DNA from: Anopheles merus
Lineage: Eukaryota; Arthropoda; Insecta; Diptera; Culicidae
Direction of reading: 5' to 3'
Length of the DNA stretch: 64,000 bases
NCBI RefSeq assembly: GCF_017562075.2
Contig: NC_054084.1
Location: forward strand, 24,490,246-24,554,245
The notes under the pieces: generated by a model
The model's input: only the letters and a program-made list of their open reading frames with translations
Databases searched by the model: none
What the model was told of the DNA's origin: nothing
Translations under genes and position numbers: made by a program
Part shown: piece by piece, positions 13,201 through 27,300 of the stretch
Layout: each line of letters begins with the position of its first letter
Numbering within the stretch: the stretch's first letter is position 1

Positions 13201-16200
13201 GCAGGCAGACAAACGCAACACACTAAATCATCCGCGCTTGGGACACGGCTCTCGGAGTGGTTTCGAAGCCAGCATCGGCGGCATCGACGGATGGCATTTC
13301 ATAAACAAATCCACACGCACAAACAAACATACACGCGCATGCACACTTATGGGCAAGTTTTATTGCTCGTGTGTTTAAGATTTCCCATCGGCGCTGGTGA
13401 TCAAGTTTCTTAAGCCGCAAAAGCGTCGCGAGGCAAAGACGCGATGCGCGATCATCGATGGTTGTTGGTGGTTTGTTTATGCTTCGCTAACTGCCATGCA
13501 TCATCGTTCCAGGGGAGAGATGTGATTAGCGTATGCGTAATAGATTGATTGCTGGTTGACGAGGAAGCATCGGAAATTGCTATACGATTTGTTGCGATCT
13601 GACGGGGGGAGTAATGCTATGTAACAAAACGAAACGGTTTTTTCTGCAGTTGAGTAAAGCTCCATTTTTCGTTTTTCAATTATTTTTTTTTAATTCTACA
13701 TTTCTAAATTAAAGAATCGTATGAAATGTTGTGTCTCAGAGTTGCGTAACCTTATATCATTAAATAAGCCTAACCAAGTATAATAACCACTTAGATAACA
13801 TCGTGATAAGGGAATGCATAGTACAAACGTATTGGGAAACTAATTTATTAACTACTGATTAAAACCTTCCTGTAAGTCACAGAAGATAACTTTCGGTCTT
13901 ATAAGCAGTAACGTTTCAAGGTTTTGTTGTTTGTTGATTTATTTTTTACAACCACACAAACACCTCCACCAACCGGAATTCAATTTATTAATCTTGGTAA
14001 GAGTGACCAGTTTGCAGGTTGTTTTGCTTTTCTCGCGATTAATTTGATTGTTCGAAACTGGTAAGCAAAACAATACGCAGTCGCGATTTGTTGTCTCGCT
14101 TGTAAAACAACAAACCATCGTGCGTTTGATTGAAGCCAAAATTCAATCCACTCACCCCGGGGGCATTGCTCAATATCCTACTGTCTTATCGAATGTCCCA
14201 GCTGTTATAAAAAAAACACCTTTGTACAGTCTCTCTGTAACATTTTTGGTTTATGTAGCTCCAAAAAAACGCGACTGTAACCCTATTTCCGTCCCTATTT
14301 TATTGATCTACGTTTTTTTTTATCCACCACAATACGGAATTAGACCGTTTTGTTGCGTTTCAATCTCTAGAGCTTTGTAGTCTGCCCTGAAGGTTTTTTT
14401 TTTCTTTCTGTAAGTCTCAAACTTTAAGTCCACTCATTTACGTTGCGTTTGCACGCTCCGTGCGGGGCCCTCGAGCCTCAAGGAAGGTGGAGATAAATTC
14501 CACTTACTTTTATCTTCACGCTGCAGCTCAAATAACTTGCATGACTTATGAGCACGTTCGGCAACTGACTTCCGATGTCGAGCCGCTGCAGGACAGTTGT
14601 TGACACGCGAACGCGGACTGACCGCGGCGTTACGTGAGGTGTCAAAAATTGGTTGCACGGCATTGCCGGGCCTTTCTTCATTCCGTGAATGGATTGGTTT
14701 TACGGTGAACGTTTCCGTTTTGCTGGACCGCGGTGCGTAATTTAGCTCAATATCTTACCCCAAAACACCGCGTGTTATGTAAAAAAAGAAGTAAAAGAAC
14801 AACACCAACAATAAGAAAAACGATTTCCTTTCAGTGAATACATTTAACGGTTTGAGATAAAGCAGATTACTGCAGCCTTTCCGTTTGTCGTTAGCAAATA
14901 GCTTATGACTTTTACTATCGACAGCGATATTATTCAAATTGATACAACTTCCCGGAACCGTTACTAACCCTTTGGAATTCGTTCATTCTATAGTAACTAA
15001 TGAATCTGCATCTTTGGACGTTGGCAATGAATGAAAAGCTTGAAATGACATTTTGCACAATCTAGCGAAAAGTATCATCGGAATTAATTATTATAACCAA
15101 AAACAATCGGAAATATCTTCTTCCTAACAAAAGCTTTTTTTATCATTTTCAGGTAAGCACGATGAGCTTTGGGGAGAAAATATGCGTAAGTAGTGTCGTA
15201 TGTGAACACGATTTCATTGATTACTAAACTAAATAGCAATGCCTTCAATTTCACAAACTCATTCCGCGCGAAAACATACCCTGTCGTTAGGTAGGAGCCG
15301 TCGAACGTCACTCTAGCAGCCACCAAACGCTGTTCGCTAACAAAAGCGTCCAACAATGGCCAACAATTTAAAAATGCTTGCGTGCTGCAACTGGCCGCAA
15401 ATGTGGGTCAATTTGAATTCCTCCAATTTTCAATAAAAAACCACCAATACGCTACAAATGATCCCCTTATGGGATTGACTGGGGTTGCGTTGTCTTGAGC
15501 CTTCCTTTCTCCCACGCAATAGCACACAGCAAGGCGGCGAAAAAGGGGGTACCGAAGCGCGAATCGAAGATCTTTTTAATGAGATTACGCGCTAAGAGCA
15601 TAAAGAACCCAGTGGGGGCAAGTTGCTTGGCCTCCGTCGTTCTTCCCGTCTAGCGTCCCTCGATCGATTGATACCATTATTTTTATTAGAACGTTTTGCT
15701 TGCGCCAGCAGCAGTAGTTCCCGCAATTTCCCAGCAAGCGTCGGCGTCCCAAAATCTTGCCGCCTCCCTTTTCCGCGTCATCATGCAGCCCCCATTAACT
15801 GGCGCGCACTGGGCGCTCCAATTTAGAAAAACACGCTGGTGCAGAAAGCGAAAGGGAAACGTGGCACAGTTCTCACCAGGCACCCTTCCTGCCTCAACCT
15901 TGCCGTGCATAAAATCGTGAGCTTATTTGGCAACATGTTGCCCGGCGAGGACGAAATGTACCACAGGGTTGGCTCGAACGTTCTCCCCCCCACTCGTGTA
16001 GCTATTTCTTCCTCGTTCTTCCGTGTGGTTCGACGGGAGAATCGACGTACGATGCGGGACAGGCACGGTGGCGTAGTGTGCCTCCCCGAGTCCGATCAGC
16101 CTGCTACGGTTGTTGTTGGCGGGCCGATGTCGCAACACATTCACCAGAAACTGACGTGAGCGTGGTGGTGTGTCTTTCTGGTGCAGATTATTGTTACGGC

Positions 16201-16339
16201 AGTTCAAGTTTGCTCTCAAATTCAAACCCCGCCGGGCCAGCCACCGCCTGCTTGCCCACTTTTGCAGCAAGCCCGACCCAGGGAAGCATTTTACCATTTT
16301 CCGAACCCGGCGTAAACAGCACCAAGACAGCGCCTGCCC
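7225..16339. other. Non-coding stretch, no supported gene
   Basis: No convincing exon on either strand. Open frames reaching about 120 codons (for example minus strand 9660-10028 and plus strand 10844-11209) show no domain, no coding-like codon choice and no consistent splice borders. AT-rich blocks lie around 9190-9540 and 13620-13960. A strong donor-like sequence (AAAAG|GTAAGG) occurs at 7276-7283, just after the SINE, but the ATG frame before it encodes only eight residues with no signal peptide. Confidence 0.55.
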
Positions 16340-16364
16340 GACCGACCGACCGACCGACTGACCG
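16340..16364. repeat. GACC tetranucleotide repeat
   Basis: About six tandem copies of GACC, one of them changed to GACT. It is a simple repeat in non-coding DNA. Confidence 0.85.
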
Positions 16365-19300
16365 AGAAGAACGTTTCAACGAGCGACAGTCAGCCAGCCC
16401 GTAGTGCTGTACTGTATGGTTTTCAAATTATGGGAAATTGTCTCACTAACGATAGATTAATGCTGGAACGTGAACAGCACGCTCGTTGCGTTTAGAAAAG
16501 GAGGCCGCCGTGCGTAAGTGTGCGGCGCGTGCGTGCAACTAAGAAGCTAAAAAGGTGCCCGCAGCCACCCCGCAAGGCAAAACCCGACACCACGCACAGC
16601 GTCTAGTACACTTTGTGCTGCGTTTGAATGCCTGTTGCCACCAAAATACGGCCACCGAAGCACCGAAGCCCGCTTAAATTCAATCCGTCTGAAACATGAA
16701 AGGAAAACCCCGATTGCACATTGGCCATGTGTGCCGGCCAGCGCGCGCAAGAGGAAATCCCTGCAGCAAAAGTGTGTATGTGTGTGTGTGCAAAAACAAA
16801 AAAGAAGCAAACCGCTAATGTTTCCTTAATACCGTGTGCACCAGAACGATCGCATCGGACGGGCTTCAAACCGATGGACCAATTTTGCGAAATTGGAACA
16901 GTTAATTAATAATTATACACACCTTTATTAGTCGCACCAGTAATCGGTCCAGTGAGACATTAGCCCCCTTCGCCTGCCGCGCGTCGGAAGCAAGGGGGAC
17001 AATTTTTGCAACATTAGCTCCGGTTTTTTCTTGCCCTTCCCCTGCTCGGTAGGCACTTCCACCATCTTCCACCTATACGGGCCCGACCCATTGCTGCGGT
17101 TGCTGATGCGTATGCGCACATACACGCATCGGTCAGAGATTGCAATTTGCGGCACTCGTTGCTTGCCGTTGCGTCGAAGTCACTCGGACGCGTTGGTTGG
17201 CGCTGCAGGGCTAGAAGTAATAAGGGAAAGGAATGAAAGAAGGCGAAAAAACAGCACGAAAGCTCGTTCTCTGCATGTGCTAACTATGACAACCGATTCG
17301 GGCGGGCGGGCAGGTAAAGTGTGTGACCGCGTATCGGGCGTGGGGTCGTGTGCCCAGGCCGACAGGTTCGGTGACGGATTGCACCTGGCAGCGGGACCAT
17401 TTTTTGCTCACCCCACTCTTCCCTCCCCAACAGTTCGGTAGCAGTAATTTTTCGACGGTGTGTTGATTGATTGAAGGACGTGACAGTTTTTCACCCATTG
17501 GCGGAAAAGGGCCAAGTGTGTTGGCCTGGTTGGAGCAGCTTATTGCGCGTCAAAGTGTTGCTACGGGTGTAACCGGTACGGTTTTGGTCGGAAAAACAGG
17601 CCTAGTTTGATTTTACACATTTGCGCAGTAGTGCAAAAATAAGATTTTATGCAAGTTTTTACTGATCCCTGCGCTGTTTATTTACATGGCTGGTTGATCA
17701 GTACTCTGAAATGCCCCTCGATTATAAACATTTAAAAAAGAATAAAAAGTAATTTTGAAGCAAAAGCCAAAAACCAAAAACATGCATCATCATTTTGATC
17801 GACCGTGAATGATCAGAATCGTTCCACCAGGTTTACAAAACTACAGACATCAACAGGTTTGCTCTACATATCATTACAGTTCAAGAGTTCAACGATGTTT
17901 CATGCACACAAACACGTCCTTGTCTACAGTTATCAGTCCCAGGTTTTTTTCAGTAGCTTGCCCTGAAGCTTGTTGTTTTTCAATGCTGGAACTTAAAACG
18001 AGTTTAAAATTATACAAGCACTCTTTAAGTGATCGTTCCAAGAAAGAGGCAGGAAGGACCTGCTCCTATAGTGCTATTTAAGGAACCAGTTTTGAAGGAA
18101 GATTTTTGTTGTTGATTGCGTAATGTTAAAATAAATCCCACCCACAAAACAATTAAAGCTCGATTCTCGTACCTTACTGTCAGTGGTTATAATTGTTCGC
18201 ATTCTCTGCGTCATTCTTTACGTCGTACTCAAGACACAAATGCACTGTTGCTTGGTGCTTCAGGCTGATCATTTCCGTTCCTTCATTCTGGCGAAGGTTA
18301 TGTAAACATCGCCCTCATTGTGCCCGGACAGAAAGGCGAGCAAAATTTTAATCCCCCGCCGCCTCATATCCAATGCACCGGGCGCAAAGGATGTGGTGGA
18401 ATAAATTACTACCAGATCGATTCAAATTAACGTTCACGGAACACCCCGCGGGGTAGCGCAGCCGCGTGTACCCGTGCGACCTCATGACATGGGCGGTGCT
18501 GCGACCATGCACGGTCATGATTCATGTTCCAGATTTTCCGTGCGCCTTTGCCGTCCAAAGGGTGGACTCCGAAAGGGCGCTCACACAAGGGCCCGTCAGA
18601 GATCGGTGCAGCGGGCCTGAAAAGAATGGGAGCCAGCTTTTTTATGTGCTGAACAGCAGACCGATCATACCCGGGGTACAAGCGAAAAAGCTGTGGGTCG
18701 ATTAAAACGGCTACTCTCTGCTGCTTTTTTCTGCTTCTTCTTCATAATTAGTGTCCAAGATCGCTTGTTTGCTGAGCCACGAACAATGCTGTCAATTTGA
18801 CCACGGATCCTTCGTTAATTACTCAATTCCTCTGAGCGGCGGTTGGGTGGGAAAATGGCAAACCAGCTTGGCATTATTTCGTTTCACTGTGTAGGAAGCA
18901 CTTCACTCAACCACGAGTAAGCATTTGTGTTATGAAAAAAAAAGATTCCATTCCAACTGCTCCACAAACGACGTCTAAGGCGTCTTACTGAATTGTGTTT
19001 TATTAGCACCGGGTGGGTTTGAAAAGAAAAATATAAAGGAAATCTACTAGCGGTCACTGTGAAAAGCAAACAATGTTTATCCACATACCAGACGAAAGGA
19101 AGAAGAAGAGAAGAAAAAAACGTGGGAAACGGCATTATTTAGTGACGCTCTAGGTGCGCAGTCACTAAAGGAAGCCGCCCGAGAAGGACACCAATGTTTG
19201 GAAAACAAAACACACCGCCTTAGAAATACACGCATTTTTAATGGACAGTTTGGGTGCGTATTCAATGACACACATTTCGGTTCGTTCGCTCAATGATACA

Positions 19301-22300
19301 TTTTCAATGGCAGGCGGCGGCGGCGGCGGCATACCTTCTTGTGTCTGTGCAAAGAGGACAAGACCTACACCAGGTCGGACAATAGACCGGGTTTTGAGCA
19401 ACACCTTTTCCTCCCGCTTTGTTTGCACAAAACCTGCGAATGAGCCTGCGTGGGAGAAGATGACGAGTTTTGGCGCTTACAGCTGAACTGGTTCAGCGCG
19501 AGCGATTATTGATCGAACTGTTGTCAAATCTTTCAGTAGCGCTTCTTGACAGGTTGAAGCTTAGGCGTTTAAGCAAACACAAAGCCCGTTAATCATCTGA
19601 GATGATATGATTTATGTCGCTGTTTGATTGATCATCGTGTGCACCTTTTAGGGGTGAAAGATTCATATTAATTCATACAAACGCTCAGCTCAGATTAAAA
19701 AAAGACACAAGGCATAGACACTGAATGATGTAACTAAAATATGTCGACAATAACACGTTCAATTAAGCACCTGTAAACACTTTTTGAAGTTTCATGAAGA
19801 TTGAATAGAATATAACATGCACACATACATAAGTAAACTGGATAAAACGAAGTAGGTTTTTAGCATCGCTTCGAAAAGAAAACATAAAAAACGCACTTAA
19901 CGTGAACGGAATATTTTACCCAACGATTCAATCTATTGCCGTCGTTCGTCTACCTCGTCGAAGAACCCTAATCACCGTCGGTTTCATCTGTGCACTCAGC
20001 TCTTTCACCAGGGCAACCCTACCACATACATACGCCCAAACACAAAACCCTACTATTAAGAAAGCATTTCACTTTCTGCCGTACCACTCAGCCGCCTCAG
20101 TGGTGCTGAAGGGAGTCTGAAATGTGCATTTCTGCCCCGTGCAGCCAGGGGCGCCCGGGGAATGGGGCAAAACCATTTGGCACGTGGCGGCGATGAAGGT
20201 AATGTTTCATAATAACTGTAATAATAAATGGAGCGCCCACTTACGCGTCTGATTAAGATCACCGGACTGTCTGTCTGTACAAAGGGGAAAACGACCGACC
20301 ACGGCTAAGCGGTGAAATGCATTTAACAGATGTCCTTTGGCACACGGGAAAGGGCGGTACCGCCCACGCATCGAACCCCCAACCATCATGCCTGCCATAC
20401 ATCGCCAGTGTGTGGGAAGGCTAGTGTTGTGGAAAAGCGAATGGCCTTTTAGGAGGCGTAAAATAAATTATCTTAATTCCGGAAAGAGGCAATCAGGGAA
20501 AATCATTGATCTTTTGACACCATTTGGTACGGAAAACGACTTCCTTTTTTTTTGTTTAGTCGATATGCTAAAGCGTGTGGTTACGGATCCCCCTTCCTTT
20601 CCTTCCACAAACACATACGACACACCACACACCACACCACGAACGATCGCCTCCCCTTGCAATGGAGCAACACAGAAAACAAAAATAAACAAGTGACTCC
20701 AATGCCGGCAACGGCGACGAAAGCACAGAACTCGACCGGCGTCGGTTCGAACGCTTTCCTCGATCGAACTGTACCACCCCTGCGGGCGATAGCCGTGTCA
20801 AGTGGTACAAGGCTGACGTGGCAACGATTATCTCGTTTCCCAATGACCATTAATCAATTGTCTCTCTTTCACCACCGCGGCTGCACAGGTGGACAAGTGG
20901 ATCGAGCGGTGCAGTCGAGCGCGTTTGTCAACGTTAGTGATGGATATGCATACGCTAATGCACACACACACACTACCACCACATCGTTTGCTACCCTTCG
21001 CTCAGTGCATAATAGTAACCATAACGGCAGGATTGCAAAGGGAGGGGTTGCATGGGTGGTTAGAAATAAATTAAAATTAAAATGTATCTTTAACTAGAGC
21101 GGAGAAAACCCAACTTGCTTGAAGGCATTTCTTTTACGATTTGCTTCTAATTATTTTATATTTTTTGCACGACAACAACAGCCTATAGCGAGCAGCAAGG
21201 TTTTTATTCTAATAATAGAAAACGAAAGCGAAATCTGTATTCAATCACAACCACACCAGTTTGCCGTATGAAGTTTCGCCTAATGCCGCCAAACGTCACA
21301 CACCAGAGGAGCTGGCGTGTGCTGAACCAATCGCAAGGCCTACAATGTCACCGGTAGAGTTGCTGCCCGGCGGCAGAAACTAAACGCCCGAGCGATGTGG
21401 TGCCCAGCACTGGTGCAGGTTAAACAATTGCAAGACCTTCCCTTCCATCCCACTGGTGCCCACCACCGCGGCGAGTTCCTCTCCCTTTTGGGCCAAGCGA
21501 ACTAAATCAAAACCAGCCCAACGGGTATCTAATGATACACAGCCTCCAACTGTCTGGCGGAGCCCGCGTGCTTCTCTTCGCTTCTGTTTCGTCCCATCGT
21601 GGCAGCAGTGCTCCACTGTGGAAAGCTTCACTATCACCGCAACAAGGGTCGGGGCAAGCTAGCGTTAGATCGCCGTCCCTTATCCTCCGCTCGTTGTATG
21701 CTGCTTTTTTATTTTGTTTTTGTTTTGGTGCCCCTCTTCCACCTCACACACATCCGTCCGGCGCTGTTTCGTGTCACAAATGCCGCGTGTTTACATTTGT
21801 CCCACCCGGACGGTTAGAGCAAAATTCAGCATACGCAACGATCAGTGCGCACGCCGCGGCCTTCATAAATCATTGCAAAGTTTACGGACAACACACGCAC
21901 TCCACCCTGCTGCTGCCGCCGCACAAACTGCATCCGAACAGCACAGCAAAACGCTGCTCTCTGTTGGATACACTCCAAGGAACAACAATTGGCTTGAAAA
22001 GGTGAATTTTAAAATAACATTGACAGCTAATTTGACATTGCCGAGCACAGGTGTAGATGGTTCGGTAAATAAGGAAAACAATTTGATACGCAAATTGAAT
22101 GTTTCATTGTACCGCCGCGAACGAGATAGTAGGCGCTGCAAACAAAGCAAGAAAGCAGCCGCGATCGGAGAAGTACAAGTGGCACCTGGATCGTCAATAG
22201 TTCAAACAAAACATTCCATGCGTCTTGAAATTGACATTTTACGTGTGTAGGCAAAAGCGACGCAAAGCAAACAATCACTTTTGCCTACAAAAAAGCACCA

Positions 22301-24269
22301 AATCCCCATAATTAGCAATCGAATGAACGTCATAATCTTTATCAAAATCAATCCCATTATTTACCACTCAACCAATACATTTCCGCCTACGGAGGTATCT
22401 CTTCCGTCATCGCATGTTCCACCCTACATTCACGATCAGTCATGCTTCATTAGAGAACACTGGTCACGATCCCATCGCACTGTGTTATTCCAATCCCGAG
22501 TGCGATTATCCGTGCAGAAAATGCATCCTGTCCAATCGATCGCTCATTATCGAGCCCGCGTCGCCGGAACAGAGACCCCACGTGTATATGCGGCATTGTA
22601 AAGTGAGGCGCGATTGGCAATGCAAACAGCGACAATCAGCCTTGTTAGCCGGGGGTCGTCGGATATGCGAACCGTTAATAGAGCCGTCGCCAAACAATCG
22701 AAGGACTTTAAAATGACGCATTTTGATACGCCCCTTTACCATGGCTGAACTGATTCAATTTGACGACAGTGCACTCGCCTGCTAGCTTTGCCTTTTCCGG
22801 CTTTGATTTTGTATTAACTGCAACGCCAAACTCTTACTCAATGGGTTCGTCATAAGCTGCCTTTTCTCCCGCCGTGCACGCCAACCGCACTATCAATCAT
22901 ACATCGTCACGAGGACAGAGTCGCGATAGTTCAAGTGCATTCAATTTAAATCAAGAGTACAGGGAAGCGAAAGAAAACGCAAAACCACCCCTATAGCCCC
23001 ACAACGACGTAAGCAACGTTCAATCACAGCAGGGTTCCCTTTAAATGAGAATCGCTCGCTCCTGCCCACCCCCAAAGCCCTGCAGCCGGGCAGGAGGACA
23101 TGCCGTTGGAAAGTGGAAGTTTTAAAACCGGGCATAATGTGCTGTCTAATAAGGGAAAGTACTGAACGATTTTCTTTCCTGCTCTTGGCCTCGGTAGCCT
23201 GCAGGGCAAGGTAGCAAATAAGAGGGAAAAAATTAGCACACTTGTTAGTACACTTTCGTTGTCAGTTGAGCCCTGTGTCACGTAGCGAAATAATTTGAGA
23301 TCATTTCACTGCAATTAAAAATACGCAGCAACTATCGTTAAACTTAGCTGCTTTGCACGTTTAAACAGACTTGAGACGCACGAACCGTCTAAAATTATTG
23401 TTTTAGTCCGTGTGACCTTTAAAGAGCTCCAACACAAGAAGATCCTCCTTGAAACATTTTGTTTGGATTATAAAAGAATCATTGCCTATTCGTCATTGTT
23501 ATTATTGAACTGAATGAAGAACTTTTTGATGACAAATTAATGACGCTTCACTTAAATCAATTTCCAACGGCTTTACAACACCACAAAACACAAAATAGGA
23601 TTACCAAAATGTGTTTGCATTCGCCGCCAAAGCGCATTAAAAGACACCGAAGCCACCGGCGGCGTCCCGTTGTCTGCCAAGTAAAAAAAAAATGTGCTCT
23701 CCGGCCGGGCAATGAAACCCCAAATTTAACAGCTCGCCTTAAACCCCCCGCTGGCTTGTGTAGCAACATGACATTACAACGCCTCGATGCAAAGATCTCC
23801 CGCCACGCTGTCCATGATCATCATCACCATGAACCACACGCGGATAATGAAAAGAAACAGGAAAATAAGTAACCACCTTCCCTCGCCCAAGCAACAACCT
23901 ACACCACGCACCTGACCACCCATAAGCACACACACCTTCCGGAACGAATCGAGCTACGGAAGGGTTGGGCCGTGTGCAGGGCCTTCGCGGCGAGACCAGG
24001 CTACTCCGCCCGGGCTACAAAATGGTGCACAGTCCTCTCGGGCTTCTTTCACTTTCGGTCCATAAACGGCTCATGATTAAGACGCCTCGGTACCGCGCCC
24101 GGTGAAAACATCAGCAACATCTTCTTCCCTTCCTCTAGACAACAATAAGCACGGCAACATGCCGACAGACAAAACGTGGCCGCCGCTCTGCCTTCCCATC
24201 CCAGCGCAATTCGCTACGCATTAAACGCACGCACCAACCGGCTGTGCGGGGAGTTTGTGGGGCCGTCCT

Positions 24270-24272
<3 letters not shown>
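16365..24272. other. Non-coding stretch, no supported gene
   Basis: Contains many overlapping open frames on both strands (for example 20552-21097 and 21714-22250 plus). They are full of low-complexity residues from simple repeats and lack recognisable domains. A GGC tract is at 19313-19330. AT-rich patches around 17640-18130 and 19560-19900 hold no visible inverted-repeat element. Confidence 0.55.
19313..19330. repeat. (GGC)6 microsatellite
   Basis: Six perfect GGC triplets, able to read as poly-Gly in one frame, but no gene can be supported around it. Confidence 0.9.

Positions 24273-24306
<34 letters not shown>
24273..24306. repeat. (AC)17 microsatellite
   Basis: Thirty-four bases of uninterrupted AC, the longest dinucleotide tract in the window. 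The His-Thr runs seen in open frames across it are artefacts of this repeat. A tract of this length is usually length-polymorphic. Confidence 0.97.
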
Positions 24307-24308
<2 letters not shown>

Positions 24309-27300
24309 TGTGCACATCCTTTTTTCATGCCGGTAAGAAAGCCGTCTTACTTGTTTTACTACCTGCCCGGGCTGGCTGGCTGGCAGTCTCTGCTGTACGC
24401 ACTTTCCGGATTTTCATCATCGTTTCGTGCAGTGCGCTTTGTTGTTTCGCCAGCCGCGTTGAAAGCGCAGCTCGATTTTAATCTAAATACACGTTTCGTT
24501 AAGCTATTGTCGTACCATAATTACATCGTTAACATCCCATATCTCGGGGTGAGTTGAATTTCGAACTGCCGCACTACTATGCTTGGAAGGAGAACCTTTC
24601 GCCAAAAGGGACCAGCAAGGCTGCAGCCTATCACTGTCAGCAGCATCGCGAACGAATGAGTTCCGTCTGGTTTAATCCTCATCCATCATAAATAAAAGGC
24701 TTATGCGCGCGCCAGCTGATCCATGCTGAACAGAAAGCTTCGCTCACTTTTACAGGATCGCATTAATAAAACGTCTCCCCCGAGCTGCAGTTTTCGGCTG
24801 CCAAACTCATCCAGCTAGTTCGTTTGATTACGCACGGGAAAAGAGCAAGATCAACCATTCCTAAACAAATGAGCTGCATAATCAAATTTGTCTTTGGGAT
24901 TATTATTTCGTGTTGTGTTTTTGATTTTTCAATTTCCAACACACAAAACGGAACAAATCCCTCGCTTGGGAAGCGGCGACACGTTCGCCTGATTGCATGG
25001 CCGGCTTCTTCATTCATGGGAAAACTGTCCCCTGTTTCACCGCCGGCTGATTAAACCATGCGCGTTCAAACAATCTCCTCTTACTTAACCTCAGTTCACC
25101 GCAAAGTTATCCATCATCGGACGTTACGAAGGGAATTATCATAATTATGACTCCACAGCACCATATCGCCCCTTCCCAGGAGGAGTGCACATTGCAGAGA
25201 CCATCTGACCACTGCTCCAAGGGGTTCTCTCACTCTCATCTCCCTCTTTCCCTGCAAGGTGTAAGCATTTTCATAACTTCCCATACGGTAACGCGGCGTA
25301 CGCAACTGATAACAAAAAAAAAAAACGGAAACGTGGACAGGAGTCAAGGCCTTTCGGGACTGGCTACCGCAAGCGACACACCGCCAAGCGTCTTCGATTC
25401 CGGGTGGCTTTCGGCGTGATGGTTTAAGCCGGTGCGTCATGGGAGAAAACAGGTTAGATGCAGAAAAGAAGCAGAAAAATTACCCCTCATCCATCCGCCT
25501 ATGCCAACGGGGATTGGAACGGATGTCGCAAAAAAGGAAGAAGTTAAACCAACACAGCAAACGCACACGGCCTGGTCGCACAAGCAACCAAACCACTCCG
25601 GCTCTGATAGCTCTTGATGGCGATTATATGCAAAACATGGTTTACCGCCCGCCCTGCTGCTTCTCCTTGTGTCGCCATTTGCCGTACGACCGAAAAAAAA
25701 AGTGTTCCCGCCGGGGGAACACGACGAGCAGCTAGAGAAATTCGCGAAATCATAAACTGGATTACGGAGCATCCGGAAGCAAGGGATACGGGGAGGTGAT
25801 CTGCCCGGTGGTGATAGCTTCACCCGAGGTTCACGCGCAAAATGCTGGAGAAAAGGTGAGGGTCAACCGGTGCGCGTTCCGTAGATCCGTAGGCTTAGCG
25901 GAGATGAGCAAATAACAACTCTGACTCCAACGAAAGAGCAGCGCTGATGACGATCCATTGGCGAATTCCATTCGTGCTTTGGCGATGGACCAACCTGTTG
26001 CGGCGACCAAGACGTGGATGCTTATAAATCTTTGGGGAGTATTTACATTCTTAGAGCTTGCATAGAGCTATGCTAAATAGCTACGGTGTGTGTCTTTAAA
26101 AATGATTCAGAGATTACAGATAGAGACCATCAGCAGTAATGCTGTAGTTTTGGAGTATTAAGTTGAACATTTCCAATACTTTAAAACTAATCTAATCCCC
26201 TGATCGTCTCTACCGTGTATGGATTCTTTGGACATCCTGCCAATCTATTCCGAAATGTATTATACAATCTAAAAGGCAAAGACCTTCTACATCTTTTCAA
26301 ACCTGCTACCAACACACGTTGACACAACATCTAACGACCTCTACCGCACCAGAGCTAAATTCCAAACTCCTTTCAACCCGTCGCCGGCAACATTCGCAAT
26401 TGTTTCCTGTCGAGCACAAGGAGACAAACGCATGTCCTCCAACAACGCCAACCGGCTTATCGGTGCAACCAGTTGAACTTGAAATTTTAACGGATATAGT
26501 ATACCGGGGGAGACCCTCCTCTGTCGTGCGTCGTCACCCAAACATGCTACGCACACCTTTGCTTCGCCTACTCTGTATGCACACACTGTGCCGCAAGGAG
26601 ATACATATGCGGTAATTAGTATCTTGAGCTCGGGGTCTTCCACGCCCCTTCGCGAGACCTATCCTGAGATGTAACAACAACAAAAAGTCACCCGTCCAGA
26701 AACGTAACACAACCCTGTGGCCCGTGGCCTAAATGTCACCCCATATCAATGGCAGCGGGTGACACCGGAACAAGCGTATTTTCTAACGCACCATGTGCGC
26801 ACTACTGCGCAATGGGACGGCGCCGACGGCACCAACAACCGTCGACAAATTGCGAAGACTTAATAACAGCAAGCAATTTAGCGTACCGCGCCCAGCGTAC
26901 TGCCTCAGCCCGCAAGGCACCGATGTGCACCGTTAAGCAAACGCGATCCAGTTTCCTATCCCGGCTTCGAAAGGGAAATCTCCCGTTACTGGGGAGGGAA
27001 AAACAAATTTTCAATGCAAATACAAACCGCTACCGTGACCAAGGGATGGGTGGGTGCGGCAAGTTCGGGGCACTTTCAAGTACAAGTGCAAACACCGGTT
27101 GATCAACCATACGCGCGCGCGCGCGCGGACAAGGCACTGCCATTCAGGTGCATCGGATGATTTGCGTGAATGAACGCACAGCGAAGAAGCAAACAGGGGA
27201 GGAGAAAAACCGGCTAATCATACGTTTGCGCGATCAATTTTCCTTTCGTTTACCATATATTTTTTCAAGCGACAGGCGAAAGAAAGCTAAGTCGACAGCT

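Noticed and set aside
20552..21097. 181-codon plus-strand frame
   Set aside because: Low-complexity THHTT and HTHTTT stretches come from CA-type repeats; no domain and no coding-like codon choice.
23296..23306. Bantam-like microRNA start
   Set aside because: Eleven bases match the start of bantam, but the rest of the mature sequence differs and no hairpin partner was seen.
24255..24557. Open frame with a long His-Thr run
   Set aside because: The run is the AC microsatellite translated; no support for coding.
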